Source: Tepidicaulis sp002389665 (lineage in GTDB: Bacteria; Pseudomonadota; Alphaproteobacteria; Parvibaculales; Parvibaculaceae). Taken from it: a stretch of DNA of 64,000 nt. The notes below the pieces were generated by a model, which saw only the letters and a list, made by a program, of their open reading frames with translations, was not told the DNA's origin and made no database searches. Every line of letters starts with the position of its first letter. Position 1 is the stretch's first letter. A program made the position numbers and the translations under genes. The stretch is taken from assembly GCF_965222285.1 (NCBI RefSeq), contig NZ_OZ244942.1, positions 1,426,001-1,490,000 on the forward strand. The letters run 5' to 3'. Below, in pieces: positions 26,131 through 34,633 of this stretch.

Positions 26131-26845
26131 AGCGATTGCGCGTGTGGCGCTGAGGCTGGAAAAGGTCGCCCGGATTTACGAACAGGGCGGGGCGACGCTA
26201 CGGGTTTTCGAGGATCTCGATCTCGAAGTGCGCGAAGGCGAGATGGTGGCTCTTGTCGGCCATTCGGGGGCAGGCAAATCCTCGCTTCTGCATATTGCCG
26301 GGCTCCTTGAACGGCCGACCGGGGGCAGCGTTGAAATCGGCGGGCGGGACTGCACCGCGCTCGACGATGCCGGGCGCACGGCGGTGCGCCGCGCCGATAT
26401 CGGTTTCGTCTATCAGTTCCACAATCTGCTGCCTGAATTCACCGCGCAGGAAAACGTGGCGCTGCCGCACATGATCGCAGGTTATTCCAAGGCAAGCTCA
26501 ATGCAGGAAGCAGAGCGGCTGCTGACGAAATTCGGCCTCGGTGCGCGGCTCACCCACCGGCCGCCGGAGCTTTCGGGCGGTGAGCAGCAGCGCGTTGCCA
26601 TTGCCCGGGCGCTGGCTAATCATCCTAAGGTCGTTTTGGCGGACGAGCCGACGGGCAATCTCGATCCCGGCACCTCCCGCGCCGTTTTCGCAGAGCTTCT
26701 GGACGTGACGCGGACGGAGGGCGCGGCCGCGCTCATCGCCACCCATAACCTCGATCTTGCAGGGCAGATGGACCGGCTGGTGCTGATCCATGACGGGGCG
26801 ATCCGCGAGGGCGCGGAAATCGCCAAGCACTATCACAGCCTCTGA
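26123..26845 (+). CDS. lolD: Lipoprotein-releasing system ATP-binding protein
   Basis: ABC-family ATPase that powers lipoprotein release with the permease encoded just upstream. 240 residues. Walker A is GHSGAGKSS (46-54), the ABC signature is LSGGEQQRVAIARAL (from 150), Walker B is VVLADEPTGNLD (170-181) and the switch histidine is in IATHNLDLA. It overlaps the lolC end by eight bases, so the two are translationally coupled. Confidence 0.95.
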   Translation: MSEAIARVALRLEKVARIYEQGGATLRVFEDLDLEVREGEMVALVGHSGAGKSSLLHIAGLLERPTGGSVEIGGRDCTALDDAGRTAVRRADIGFVYQFHNLLPEFTAQENVALPHMIAGYSKASSMQEAERLLTKFGLGARLTHRPPELSGGEQQRVAIARALANHPKVVLADEPTGNLDPGTSRAVFAELLDVTRTEGAAALIATHNLDLAGQMDRLVLIHDGAIREGAEIAKHYHSL

Positions 26846-26913
26846 CGCCGCCTTCCAGAACCACAGCTTTTCTGCCGTTTTCTTGACCCCCTCCACCGGG
26901 CTGAAACTTTTTG

Positions 26914-26939
26914 TTGACAGAAGAGAACAAATCATGAAC
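26914..26939 (+). promoter_or_regulatory. LexA-type (SOS) box and -35 element upstream of a small membrane-protein gene
   Basis: GAAC (26925-26928), seven bases, GAAC (26936-26939): an exact match to the alphaproteobacterial LexA operator (GAAC-N7-GAAC, the reverse complement of GTTC-N7-GTTC). A consensus -35 element TTGACA lies at 26914-26919. With 17-base spacing the -10 would fall at 26937-26942, overlapping the box, as it does in the lexA promoter of this window. The -10 sequence itself (AACACT) is poor, which fits a repressed promoter but weakens the call. Confidence 0.65.
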
Positions 26940-27005
26940 ACTTGCTTTCCAACACAGGCCATGAGCCCGGCATATTTGCCGAACCGCTTAAAAAGGGGAG
27001 CTGCC

Positions 27006-27146
27006 ATGTATACGGATCTGCACCGCGAAGAACGCCGCCAGAACTGGAAAGCCTGGGCGCAGGACACCGCCGCCCTGATCTCGATTGCCGGGCTCGGCTG
27101 GATGTTGCTCACCTGGTCCTCGGTCGCGACCACGCTTTTGAGCTAA
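27006..27146 (+). CDS. Small single-span membrane protein, probably SOS-induced
   Basis: 46 codons with a very strong ribosome binding site AAGGGGAG (26993-27000) five bases before the ATG. The protein has a charged N-terminus (TDLHREERRQNWKAWAQD) and one hydrophobic segment (ALISIAGLGWMLLTWSSVATTLL), so it should sit in the inner membrane with its N-terminus inside. A LexA box lies about 70 bases upstream. The frame extends up to an ATG at 26934, but that start lies inside the box and has no good binding site. By analogy with Caulobacter SidA, a tiny SOS-induced division inhibitor, it may halt division after DNA damage. I do not claim sequence homology. Confidence 0.6.
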   Translation: MYTDLHREERRQNWKAWAQDTAALISIAGLGWMLLTWSSVATTLLS

Positions 27147-27320
27147 CTATCCACAGAAAACCCGGCGCTTAAGGGCAGACCGGGCATGACAAGAGGCAAT
27201 GCGGGGCCGACAATGGGTACAGCCGAGAAATGGCCTCGCGCGACCGGTCGGAGAGGGGATAGCCGGACGGGTTTGCGAGGGGACTAAGGCCGAAATTTTT
27301 AAGGCACGCAGGAAGCCCTC

Positions 27321-30300
27321 ATGTCCGATGCGCAAACCGACACCCTTTCCGCAGAAGATGCCGTAAAGCGCATCGACGCCAATCCCTGCCGGTTTATCCA
27401 TCTGCGTCTGCATTCGGCCTATTCGCTCCTGGAAGGGGCGATCCGCATCAAGGAACTGGTCGGGCTTTGCGAGACCCAGGCCATGCCCGCCGTCGCGGTG
27501 ACGGATACGGGCAACCTCTTCGGCGCGCTGGAATTTTCCGAGACCATGGCCGGCGCGGGCCTGCAGCCGGTTATCGGCACCACATTCGCGGTGGATATGG
27601 ATGAAGGCCCCGCCGACCCGCTGGCCGGGCGCACGGCAAAATGGGAACCCTCCGGGCGCCTCGCGCTGCTGGTGAAGGACGAGCAGGGCTATATGAACCT
27701 GATGAAACTCTCCTCAAGAGCGTTCCTGGAGACGGATCAGACCCTCGAGCCCCATGTCACCCTGGCCGATCTTGAAGAACTATCCGAAGGTCTGATCTGC
27801 CTGACGGGCGGCCCCGCCGGGCCTGTCAACAAGCTGATGGCGGGCGGCCAGGTCGCAGCCGGTGAGGCGATGCTGCAGCGGCTTTCCGGCATCTATGGCG
27901 ACCGGCTCTATGTGGAATTGCAGCGCCACGGGCTTGAGGAAGAAGTTACCGCCGAAGGCCCGCTGGTGGATGCGGCCTATAAGTTCGATCTGCCGCTGGT
28001 GGCGACCAACGAGCCCTATTTCAAAAAGCGTGAGGAATTCGAGGCTCATGACGCGCTGATCTGTATCGCCGAGGGCTCTTATGTGTCCGAGGACGACCGG
28101 CGCCGCCTGACGCCCGAACATTATTTCAAGAGCCAGACGGAAATGGCCGAGCTTTTTACCGATCTGCCCGAGGCGCTGGAAAATACGCTGGAGATCGCGC
28201 GCCGCTGCGCCTACCGCCCGCTTACCCGCAGCCCCATTCTGCCGCGCTTCGATACCGGGGAGGGCCTCTCGGAAGCCGATGAGTTGCGCCGCCAGGCCGA
28301 AGAGGGGCTGAAAAAACGCCTGGCCGAAATCGAAACTGCCGCGCCGGAAGAAGAATATTGGGAGCGGCTCAATTTCGAGCTCGATGTGATCATCCGGATG
28401 GATTTTCCGGGCTACTTCCTGATCGTGTCGGACTTCATCAAATGGGCGAAGGAACACGACATTCCGGTGGGGCCGGGCCGTGGCTCGGGCGCCGGCTCGC
28501 TCGTTGCTTATGCGTTGCTCATCACCGACCTCGACCCCTTGCGCTTCGGCCTCCTCTTCGAACGTTTCCTCAACCCGGAACGTGTGTCGATGCCGGACTT
28601 CGACGTCGACTTCTGTCAGGACCGGCGCGATGAAGTGATCCGCTATGTGCAGGATAAATACGGCTATGACCGCGTGGCGCAGATCATCACCTTCGGGAAG
28701 CTGCAGGCCCGCGCGGTGCTGCGCGATGTGGGCCGCGTCCTGCAGATGCCCTATGGCCAGGTGGACCGGCTCTGCAAGCTCGTGCCGAACAACCCGGCCA
28801 ATCCCGTCACGCTGAACGAGGCGATCGAGGGCGAGCCGAAACTGCGCGAGGAACGGGACCGCGAGGAGGTTGTCGCCAAACTCCTGGAGACGGGGCAGAA
28901 GCTCGAAGGGCTTTACCGCCACGCCTCCACCCACGCGGCGGGCGTGGTGATCGGCGACCGCAAACTCGATGAGCTGGTGCCGCTTTACCGCGATCCGCGC
29001 TCGGATATGCCGGTGACGCAGTTCAACATGAAATGGGTGGAACCGGCCGGTCTCGTCAAATTCGACTTTCTGGGCCTGAAAACCCTGACCGTGCTGACGA
29101 CCGCCGTCAATTTCATCAAGCAGCGCGGCATCGACATCGATCTCTCCAACCTGCCGCTCGATGACGAGCCGACCTACAAGCTGCTGGAGAAAGGCGACAC
29201 GGTTGGCGTCTTCCAGTTGGAAAGCACCGGCATGCGCGACACGCTGCGCAAAATGAAGGCCGACTGTCTGGAAGACATCATCGCGCTCGTGGCGCTCTAC
29301 CGCCCCGGCCCGATGGACAATATCCCCAAATATATCGCCTGTAAGCTCGGCCATGAAAAGCCGGACTATCTGCACGATTGGCTGAAACCCATCCTGACCG
29401 AGACGAACGGTGTCATCATCTATCAGGAACAGGTGATGCAGATCGCGCAGGTCCTGTCCGGATATTCGCTGGGCGAAGCCGACCTGCTGCGCCGCGCCAT
29501 GGGTAAAAAGATCCAGGCGGAAATGGACAAGCAGAAAGTCCGTTTCGTGGAAGGGGCCGTCGAAAAAGGCGTGGAGCGCAAACAGGCCGATTACATTTTC
29601 GAGCTCGTGAACAAGTTCGCCGGCTACGGCTTCAACAAATCCCACGCCGCGGCCTATGCCTTCATCGCCTATCAAACGGCCTATCTGAAAGCGAATTACC
29701 CCGTCGAGTTTCTGGCCGCCTCCATGAACCTCGATATCAACAACACCGACAAGCTCAACATCTTCAAGCAGGACGCGGCCCGTATGGGCATCACCGTTCG
29801 CTCGCCCAGCGTCAATGAAAGCGAGGCCAGCTTCTCGGTGAAGAATGGCGAGATCGTCTATGCATTGGGCGCGATCAAGAATGTCGGCGCTCAGGCGATG
29901 GAAGAGCTGGTGGCCTTGCGCAAGGAAGGCGGCTCCTTCAAGGACATTTACGACTTTGCCCGGCGCATCAATCCGCGCGGGGTCAATAAGCGCACGCTGG
30001 AAAACCTGATCCGGGCCGGCGCGCTCGACTGCCTCAATCCGCACCGCGCTCAGCTTCTCGCCTCCGTGGACAAGCTGATGGGGCTGGCCGCGCAAGCTGC
30101 CGAGGAGCGCAGCAGCCAGCAGAACTCGCTTTTCGGCGATGGCGGGGAGGCGCTCGACAATCCGTCTCTCAATCACGCCGAGCCCTGGACGCCCATCGAA
30201 AAGCTGAACGAGGAATTCGGCGCGCTCGGTTTTTTCCTGTCCGGCCATCCGCTCGACGATTATCAGGTGGCGATGAAGCGGGCAGGGGTCGTGACCTATC

Positions 30301-30797
30301 AGCAGCTCGCTGCGCGCGGCAACAAGGCCGAAAGGGTAGCCGGCATCGTCTCGGCCCGGCGCGACCGGCGCTCCCAGCGCGGCAATGCCTATTCCTTCGT
30401 GACGCTTTCCGATGCGACGGGGCAGTTCGACATTCTGGTCTTCTCCGAAGCGCTCTCCCAAGCGGGTGATCTTCTGGAGCCGGGCCAGGCCGTGGTGATG
30501 AGCGTCGAGATCGACCGGCAGGACGATGATCTGCGTCTGCGCGCCCAGTCCGTGCGTCCCATCGAGGAAGTGGCGGCGAACACGGCGGCGGGCCTGAAAA
30601 TATTCCTAGATCAGCCGGAGCCGCTCTCCGCCGTCCGCTCCCGCCTGTCGGAAAAGGGGCGGGGCGCCGTCTCGCTGGTGCTGATGACGGAAGGCCGGGA
30701 AGTGGAAATGGAACTGAAAGAGCGCTTCCATATTACCCCGGCCATTCGCGGCGCCATCCGCTCCATTCCCGGCGTGGTCGAGGTACAGGACGTTTAG
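27321..30797 (+). CDS. dnaE: DNA polymerase III subunit alpha
   Basis: Replicative polymerase core, 1158 residues, the usual DnaE1 length. The N-terminal PHP domain begins at HLRLHSAYSLLEGA (His27, His31). The catalytic aspartates are in SMPDFDVDFCQDRRDE (about residues 424-428), with the third in LVKFDFLGLKTL (about residue 581). A helix-hairpin-helix and an OB-fold (around FVTLSDATGQFDILVFSE) follow. Its length and PHP domain argue for the housekeeping polymerase, not the mutagenic DnaE2. A possible promoter (TTGCGA, 17 bases, TTTTTA) lies just upstream. Confidence 0.97.
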   Translation: MSDAQTDTLSAEDAVKRIDANPCRFIHLRLHSAYSLLEGAIRIKELVGLCETQAMPAVAVTDTGNLFGALEFSETMAGAGLQPVIGTTFAVDMDEGPADPLAGRTAKWEPSGRLALLVKDEQGYMNLMKLSSRAFLETDQTLEPHVTLADLEELSEGLICLTGGPAGPVNKLMAGGQVAAGEAMLQRLSGIYGDRLYVELQRHGLEEEVTAEGPLVDAAYKFDLPLVATNEPYFKKREEFEAHDALICIAEGSYVSEDDRRRLTPEHYFKSQTEMAELFTDLPEALENTLEIARRCAYRPLTRSPILPRFDTGEGLSEADELRRQAEEGLKKRLAEIETAAPEEEYWERLNFELDVIIRMDFPGYFLIVSDFIKWAKEHDIPVGPGRGSGAGSLVAYALLITDLDPLRFGLLFERFLNPERVSMPDFDVDFCQDRRDEVIRYVQDKYGYDRVAQIITFGKLQARAVLRDVGRVLQMPYGQVDRLCKLVPNNPANPVTLNEAIEGEPKLREERDREEVVAKLLETGQKLEGLYRHASTHAAGVVIGDRKLDELVPLYRDPRSDMPVTQFNMKWVEPAGLVKFDFLGLKTLTVLTTAVNFIKQRGIDIDLSNLPLDDEPTYKLLEKGDTVGVFQLESTGMRDTLRKMKADCLEDIIALVALYRPGPMDNIPKYIACKLGHEKPDYLHDWLKPILTETNGVIIYQEQVMQIAQVLSGYSLGEADLLRRAMGKKIQAEMDKQKVRFVEGAVEKGVERKQADYIFELVNKFAGYGFNKSHAAAYAFIAYQTAYLKANYPVEFLAASMNLDINNTDKLNIFKQDAARMGITVRSPSVNESEASFSVKNGEIVYALGAIKNVGAQAMEELVALRKEGGSFKDIYDFARRINPRGVNKRTLENLIRAGALDCLNPHRAQLLASVDKLMGLAAQAAEERSSQQNSLFGDGGEALDNPSLNHAEPWTPIEKLNEEFGALGFFLSGHPLDDYQVAMKRAGVVTYQQLAARGNKAERVAGIVSARRDRRSQRGNAYSFVTLSDATGQFDILVFSEALSQAGDLLEPGQAVVMSVEIDRQDDDLRLRAQSVRPIEEVAANTAAGLKIFLDQPEPLSAVRSRLSEKGRGAVSLVLMTEGREVEMELKERFHITPAIRGAIRSIPGVVEVQDV

Positions 30798-30913
30798 GCC
30801 GCTTTTCCGGGACTTTTGAAGGGGATTCGGGGTCAACAACCGGCAAAACCGGCCCCGCTGCCCGCGTCTTGCCGGGAAACTGCGGTTTTGAGCGGATAAA
30901 CCGCTGGCCGGGC

Positions 30914-30942
30914 TTGCTTTTTGCCGGAAACGCGCCTATACC
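30914..30942 (+). promoter_or_regulatory. Predicted sigma-70 promoter of the rpsB operon
   Basis: TTGCTT (30914-30919), a 17-base spacer and TATACC (30937-30942). The start would be near 30949, giving a leader of about 174 bases. A strong promoter is expected for a ribosomal protein operon. Confidence 0.55.
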
Positions 30943-31054
30943 CCGCCTCATTCCACACGCAGGCTCCGGCCCTTTCACCGGATATGTGGGACGGACAGGC
31001 GTTTCGTCGTCATCCGGTCACATCTCCAACATAGAAAGCGGTCGATCCGGTGCT

Positions 31055-31096
31055 GCCTCCCGATGGGTTCGGGAGATGGCCACGGCCTGCGGAGGC
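31055..31096 (+). promoter_or_regulatory. Structured leader upstream of rpsB
   Basis: Two pairings are possible. CTCCCGA (31057-31063) with TCGGGAG (31069-31075) makes a 7-bp hairpin. GCCTCC (31055-31060) with GGAGGC (31091-31096) makes an alternative, mutually exclusive stem that ends 11 bases before the ribosome binding site. Competing folds next to a ribosomal-protein start suggest translational feedback by S2. This is inferred from base pairing only. Confidence 0.4.
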
Positions 31097-31122
31097 TTAA
31101 CCGGAAAAGGAGATAGGGCGTC

Positions 31123-31905
31123 ATGGCACTCCCCGATTACAGCATGCGTCAACTGCTCGAAGCAGGCGTGCACTTTGGTCACCAAACCCACCGTTGGAAT
31201 CCGAAGATGGATCCGTTCCTCTTCGGCGCGCGCAACGGCATTCATATCATCGATCTGGCGCAGACCGTTCCGCTGCTGCATCAGGCTCTCGTCGCCGTGC
31301 GCGATGTGGTTGCCTCCGGCGGCCGCGTGCTTTTCGTCGGCACCAAGCGTCAGGCTTCCCAGCCGATCGCCGATGCCGCCAAGCGCTGCGCGCAGTACTA
31401 CATGAACCACCGTTGGCTCGGCGGCACGCTGACCAACTGGAAAACGGTTTCCCATTCGATCCGCCGCCTGCGCGAGCTGGAAGAGCTCTTTGCCGGCGAG
31501 ACGCGCGGTTTCACGAAAAAGGAACTGCTGCAGCTCACCCGTGAGCGCGAAAAGCTCGAGCGCGCCATTGGCGGGATCAAGGACATGGGCGGCATTCCCG
31601 ACATCATGTTCGTGATCGACACGAACAAGGAAGAGAACGCGCTGAAGGAAGCCAAGAACCTCGGCATCCCGGTCATCGCGATCGTCGACTCCAACTGCAA
31701 CCCGGACAACGTCACCTACCCGATCCCGGGCAATGACGATGCCGCGCGCGCGATCTCGCTTTATTGCGACCTGATCGCCAAGGCCGTGATCGAAGGCATT
31801 TCCCAGAGCCAAGGCGCCTCGGGCGTCGATATCGGCGCTGCCGTCGAACCGGCTGCCGAAGAGCTTGCCGCAAGCGAAGAAGCCCAGGCTCAGGCCGGTC
31901 AGTAA
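31123..31905 (+). CDS. rpsB: 30S ribosomal protein S2
   Basis: Small-subunit protein at the head-body junction, needed for S1 docking. 260 residues. Conserved segments are YSMRQLLEAGVHFGHQTHRWNP, NGIHIIDLAQT, YYMNHRWLGGTLTNW and PDIMFVIDTNKE. The C-terminal tail is rich in Ala and Glu. The ribosome binding site AAGGAGAT precedes the ATG. The operon order rpsB-tsf-pyrH-frr is conserved across bacteria. Confidence 0.98.
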   Translation: MALPDYSMRQLLEAGVHFGHQTHRWNPKMDPFLFGARNGIHIIDLAQTVPLLHQALVAVRDVVASGGRVLFVGTKRQASQPIADAAKRCAQYYMNHRWLGGTLTNWKTVSHSIRRLRELEELFAGETRGFTKKELLQLTREREKLERAIGGIKDMGGIPDIMFVIDTNKEENALKEAKNLGIPVIAIVDSNCNPDNVTYPIPGNDDAARAISLYCDLIAKAVIEGISQSQGASGVDIGAAVEPAAEELAASEEAQAQAGQ

Positions 31906-31933
31906 GTTTTACTGGCCACGGACGATAGAGATG

Positions 31934-31958
31934 GGCGCCCGGAGACGGGCGCCTCTTC
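31934..31958 (+). terminator. Intercistronic hairpin between rpsB and tsf
   Basis: An 8-bp perfect stem GGCGCCCG/CGGGCGCC (31934-31941, 31946-31953) with a GAGA tetraloop is followed by TCTTC. The U-tract is weak, so partial termination is more likely than a full stop. This would keep S2 made in excess over EF-Ts, or mark a processing site. A second small dyad GGACGC-ATG-GCGTCC follows at about 31967-31981. Confidence 0.5.
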
Positions 31959-32002
31959 AATCGTAAGGACGCATGGCGTCCCCTAAATGAATGAGGAAGA
32001 TT

Positions 32003-32929
32003 ATGGCTGACATCACCGCCGGCATGGTGAAAGAGCTCCGCGAAAAGTCTGGCGCGGGCATGATGGATTGCAAAACGGCGCTGACCGAAACGGGCGGCGA
32101 CATGGATGCCGCCGTTGACTGGCTGCGCACCAAAGGTCTGGCGAAAGCCGCCAAGAAGGCGGGCCGCGTGGCCGCCGAAGGCCTGGTCGGCGTTGTTGCC
32201 GAGGGCAATTCGGGCGCGCTTGTGGAAGTGAACTCGGAAACGGACTTCGTGGCCCGTAACGAAAACTTTCAGAAAATGGTCACGGCGATCGCCGAAACCG
32301 CCAAGGAAGCGGGCGGCGACATCGACAAGCTTTTGGCCGCGACCTATCCCGGTTCCTCCAAATCGGTGCAGGATTATGTGACCGAAGCCATCGGCACGAT
32401 CGGCGAGAACATGACCGTGCGCCGCACGGCTGCCATCTCCGTCGATAACGGTGTCGTGGTGCCTTACGTCCACAACCAGGTCGTTCCCGGCCTCGGCAAG
32501 ATCGGCGTGCTCGTTGCGCTGGAATCGACCGGCGACAAAGACAAGCTCGCCGAGCTTGGCAAGCAGATTGCCATGCATGTGGCCGCGACCTCGCCGCTGG
32601 CCCTTAGCCCGGATGATCTCGACGCCGACATCGTCGAGCGTGAGCGCGCCGTGCTGATCGCGGAAGCCAAGGAATCCGGCAAGCCGGACAACATCATCGA
32701 AAAGATGATCGAAGGGCGTATCCGCAAATTCTATCAGGAAGTCGTGCTTCTGGCGCAGACCTTCGTGATCGATGGCGAGAACACGGTTGAGCAGGCGGTC
32801 AAGAAGGCCGAAGGCGATATCGGCGCGCCGGTCACGGTCGTTGGCTTCGTCCGCTACACGCTGGGTGAAGGCATCGAAAAAGAAGAGGCGGATTTCGCTG
32901 CTGAAGTCGCCGCCGCAGCCAAAGGCTGA
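32003..32929 (+). CDS. tsf: Elongation factor Ts
   Basis: Guanine-nucleotide exchange factor for EF-Tu. 308 residues. The N-terminal UBA-like domain contains KSGAGMMDCK (15-24), and the EF-Tu-contact motif TDFVARN is at 80-86. The ATG at 32003 is preceded by GAGGAAG. An in-frame ATG four codons upstream (31991) is less likely. Second gene of the rpsB operon. Confidence 0.97.
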   Translation: MADITAGMVKELREKSGAGMMDCKTALTETGGDMDAAVDWLRTKGLAKAAKKAGRVAAEGLVGVVAEGNSGALVEVNSETDFVARNENFQKMVTAIAETAKEAGGDIDKLLAATYPGSSKSVQDYVTEAIGTIGENMTVRRTAAISVDNGVVVPYVHNQVVPGLGKIGVLVALESTGDKDKLAELGKQIAMHVAATSPLALSPDDLDADIVERERAVLIAEAKESGKPDNIIEKMIEGRIRKFYQEVVLLAQTFVIDGENTVEQAVKKAEGDIGAPVTVVGFVRYTLGEGIEKEEADFAAEVAAAAKG

Positions 32930-33201
32930 CCCGGAGCCGACCTGAGGCTGATCAGGCAATTGTCGCCAGCCGCCGCCCGCGCCGTTATGGTAAGGGCCGG
33001 CGCCGGCGCGGGGGCGCGTTGGATCTGACCCGTAAGGGAAAGGCTCCAGGGCGCCCTTGCCTTATCCGCTCTTTGCGGCTTTGCTCGCAAGGGGACGGCG
33101 AATCGAAAAGACCGGCTAAAATGCCGCTGAGACAATGTCGTAGAGGCAGGGCCGCAGCGGCGGGCCGGGATGAGGCCAGATCTGGCAGAGAGGTGGGCGA
33201 G

Positions 33202-33945
33202 GTGAGTACGGACGGAAAGAAAGGCGACTTACGCTTCAAGCGCGTTCTTTTGAAAGTGTCCGGCGAGGCGCTGATGGGGCAGGCGCAATACGGTATCGAC
33301 GTGGAAACCGTGAACCGCATTGCCCGGGAAATCAAACAGGCTGTCGAGATCGGCGCCGAGGTTTGCCTTGTCATCGGCGGCGGCAACATCTTCCGCGGGC
33401 TCTCCGGCGCAGCGCAGGGCATGGAGCGGGCGAGCGCCGATTATATGGGCATGCTCGCCACCATCATGAATGCGCTGGCCATGCAGAACGCGCTTGAAGG
33501 GCTTGGTGTTTCCACCCGCGTGCAATCGGCTATTCCCATGATGTCGGTCTGCGAGCCTTACATCCGCCGCAAGGCCGTGCGGCATATGGAAAAGGGCCGG
33601 GTCGTGATTTTTGCCGCGGGCACCGGCAATCCCTTCTTCACCACCGATACGGCGGCCGCCTTGCGCGCCAGCGAAATGGGCTGCGACGCGCTGATGAAAG
33701 GCACGCAGGTCGATGGCATCTACACCGCCGATCCGAAAACCACGCCCGATGCCGAGCGCTACGAAGAGCTGACCTTCATGGACGTGCTGACGCAGGATTT
33801 GAAGGTGATGGATGCTTCCGCCGTGGCGCTGGCGCGGGACAACAATATTCCCATCGTCGTTTTTTCCATTCACGAACCGGGCGGTTTCGTCAGTGTGCTG
33901 AACGGCACGGGGCGGTCCACCATTGTCAAAAGCAGCGCTGCTTAA
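33202..33945 (+). CDS. pyrH: UMP kinase
   Basis: Phosphorylates UMP to UDP in pyrimidine synthesis; bacterial hexameric amino-acid-kinase family. 247 residues from the GTG at 33202, which has GAGG upstream and gives the normal family length. The frame is open to 33019, but that would add 61 residues of unrelated basic sequence. Conserved motifs are RVLLKVSGEALMG, VIGGGNIFRG and the C-terminal Asp-rich TADPKTTPDAERY. The 272-base gap before it is GC-rich and shows only a weak promoter-like pair. Confidence 0.94.
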   Translation: MSTDGKKGDLRFKRVLLKVSGEALMGQAQYGIDVETVNRIAREIKQAVEIGAEVCLVIGGGNIFRGLSGAAQGMERASADYMGMLATIMNALAMQNALEGLGVSTRVQSAIPMMSVCEPYIRRKAVRHMEKGRVVIFAAGTGNPFFTTDTAAALRASEMGCDALMKGTQVDGIYTADPKTTPDAERYEELTFMDVLTQDLKVMDASAVALARDNNIPIVVFSIHEPGGFVSVLNGTGRSTIVKSSAA

Positions 33946-34010
33946 GGCGCGCGTTTTAAGGCGGGGAAGCGGCAGCCGCTTCCTCCAATGAAAATACCGG
34001 AGAAAGAAAC

Positions 34011-34574
34011 ATGGCCGACCAGGAACTGGACTTTGCGGATATCGAACGCCGCATGAAAGGGGCCGTTGCATCGCTCAAAACGGAATTCGGGGGCCTGCGC
34101 ACGGGCCGCGCCTCCGCCGGTCTGCTCGACCCCATCACGGTTGAAGCATACGGGCAGGTGACGCCGGTCAATCAGGTCGGCACCGTGACGGTGCCCGAGC
34201 CGCGCATGATCACCATTCAGATCTGGGACAAGAGCATGGTGGGTCCGGTGGAAAAGGCGATCCGCTCTTCAGGTCTCGGCCTCAATCCGGCAACGGACGG
34301 CCAGCTCATCCGCATTCCCATTCCTGAACTTAACGAAGAACGCCGCGCGGAACTGACCAAGGTCGCCGCGAAATATGCCGAACAGGCCCGCGTTGCCGTG
34401 CGCAATGTGCGCCGCGACGGCATGGATGAGTTGAAGCGGCTGGAGAAGGACGGTTCAATCAGCAAGGATGAACACAAATCCTCTTCCGACCGGGTGCAGA
34501 AAATGACCGATAAATATATCGGCGAAGTCGATGCCGCCCTTGCCGCCAAGGAAGCGGAAATCATGCAGGTTTGA
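34011..34574 (+). CDS. frr: Ribosome recycling factor
   Basis: Splits post-termination ribosomes together with EF-G. 187 residues, standard. Conserved segments are LRTGRASAGLLDPI, VEAYGQVTPVNQVGTV, EPRMITIQIWDKS and NEERRAELTKVAAKYAEQARVAVRNVRRDG. A 7-bp hairpin with matched arms (33965-33983) precedes it in the 65-base gap after pyrH but has no T-tract. Confidence 0.97.
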   Translation: MADQELDFADIERRMKGAVASLKTEFGGLRTGRASAGLLDPITVEAYGQVTPVNQVGTVTVPEPRMITIQIWDKSMVGPVEKAIRSSGLGLNPATDGQLIRIPIPELNEERRAELTKVAAKYAEQARVAVRNVRRDGMDELKRLEKDGSISKDEHKSSSDRVQKMTDKYIGEVDAALAAKEAEIMQV

Positions 34575-34633
34575 TGGGCAGGCGGGGCACGTCCCCGCAT
34601 GCTTGCCAAGCCGAAGCGGGATGAACGAGTTTG

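Larger units (their letters stand above)
30798..31122 (+). other. dnaE-rpsB intergenic region with leader structures
   Basis: 325 bases without a gene. A 7-bp stem GCGGTTT/AAACCGC (30882-30904) follows dnaE but lacks an immediate T-tract. A promoter lies at 30914-30942. The remaining 180 bases would be the rpsB leader and contain nested stems at 31055-31096. Such a long structured leader fits autoregulation by S2, known for the E. coli rpsB gene, but I cannot match it to a specific Rfam model. Confidence 0.55.

Noticed and set aside
26934..27146. Longer version of the SOS microprotein starting at 26934
   Set aside because: That ATG lies inside the LexA box and would be at or upstream of the expected transcription start, with no good ribosome binding site. 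The start at 27006 has a strong one.
27780..30461. 893-codon open frame on the minus strand opposite dnaE
   Set aside because: It is fully antisense to dnaE, with no ribosome binding site and no recognisable motif. It reflects scarcity of stop codons on the opposite strand of a GC-rich gene.
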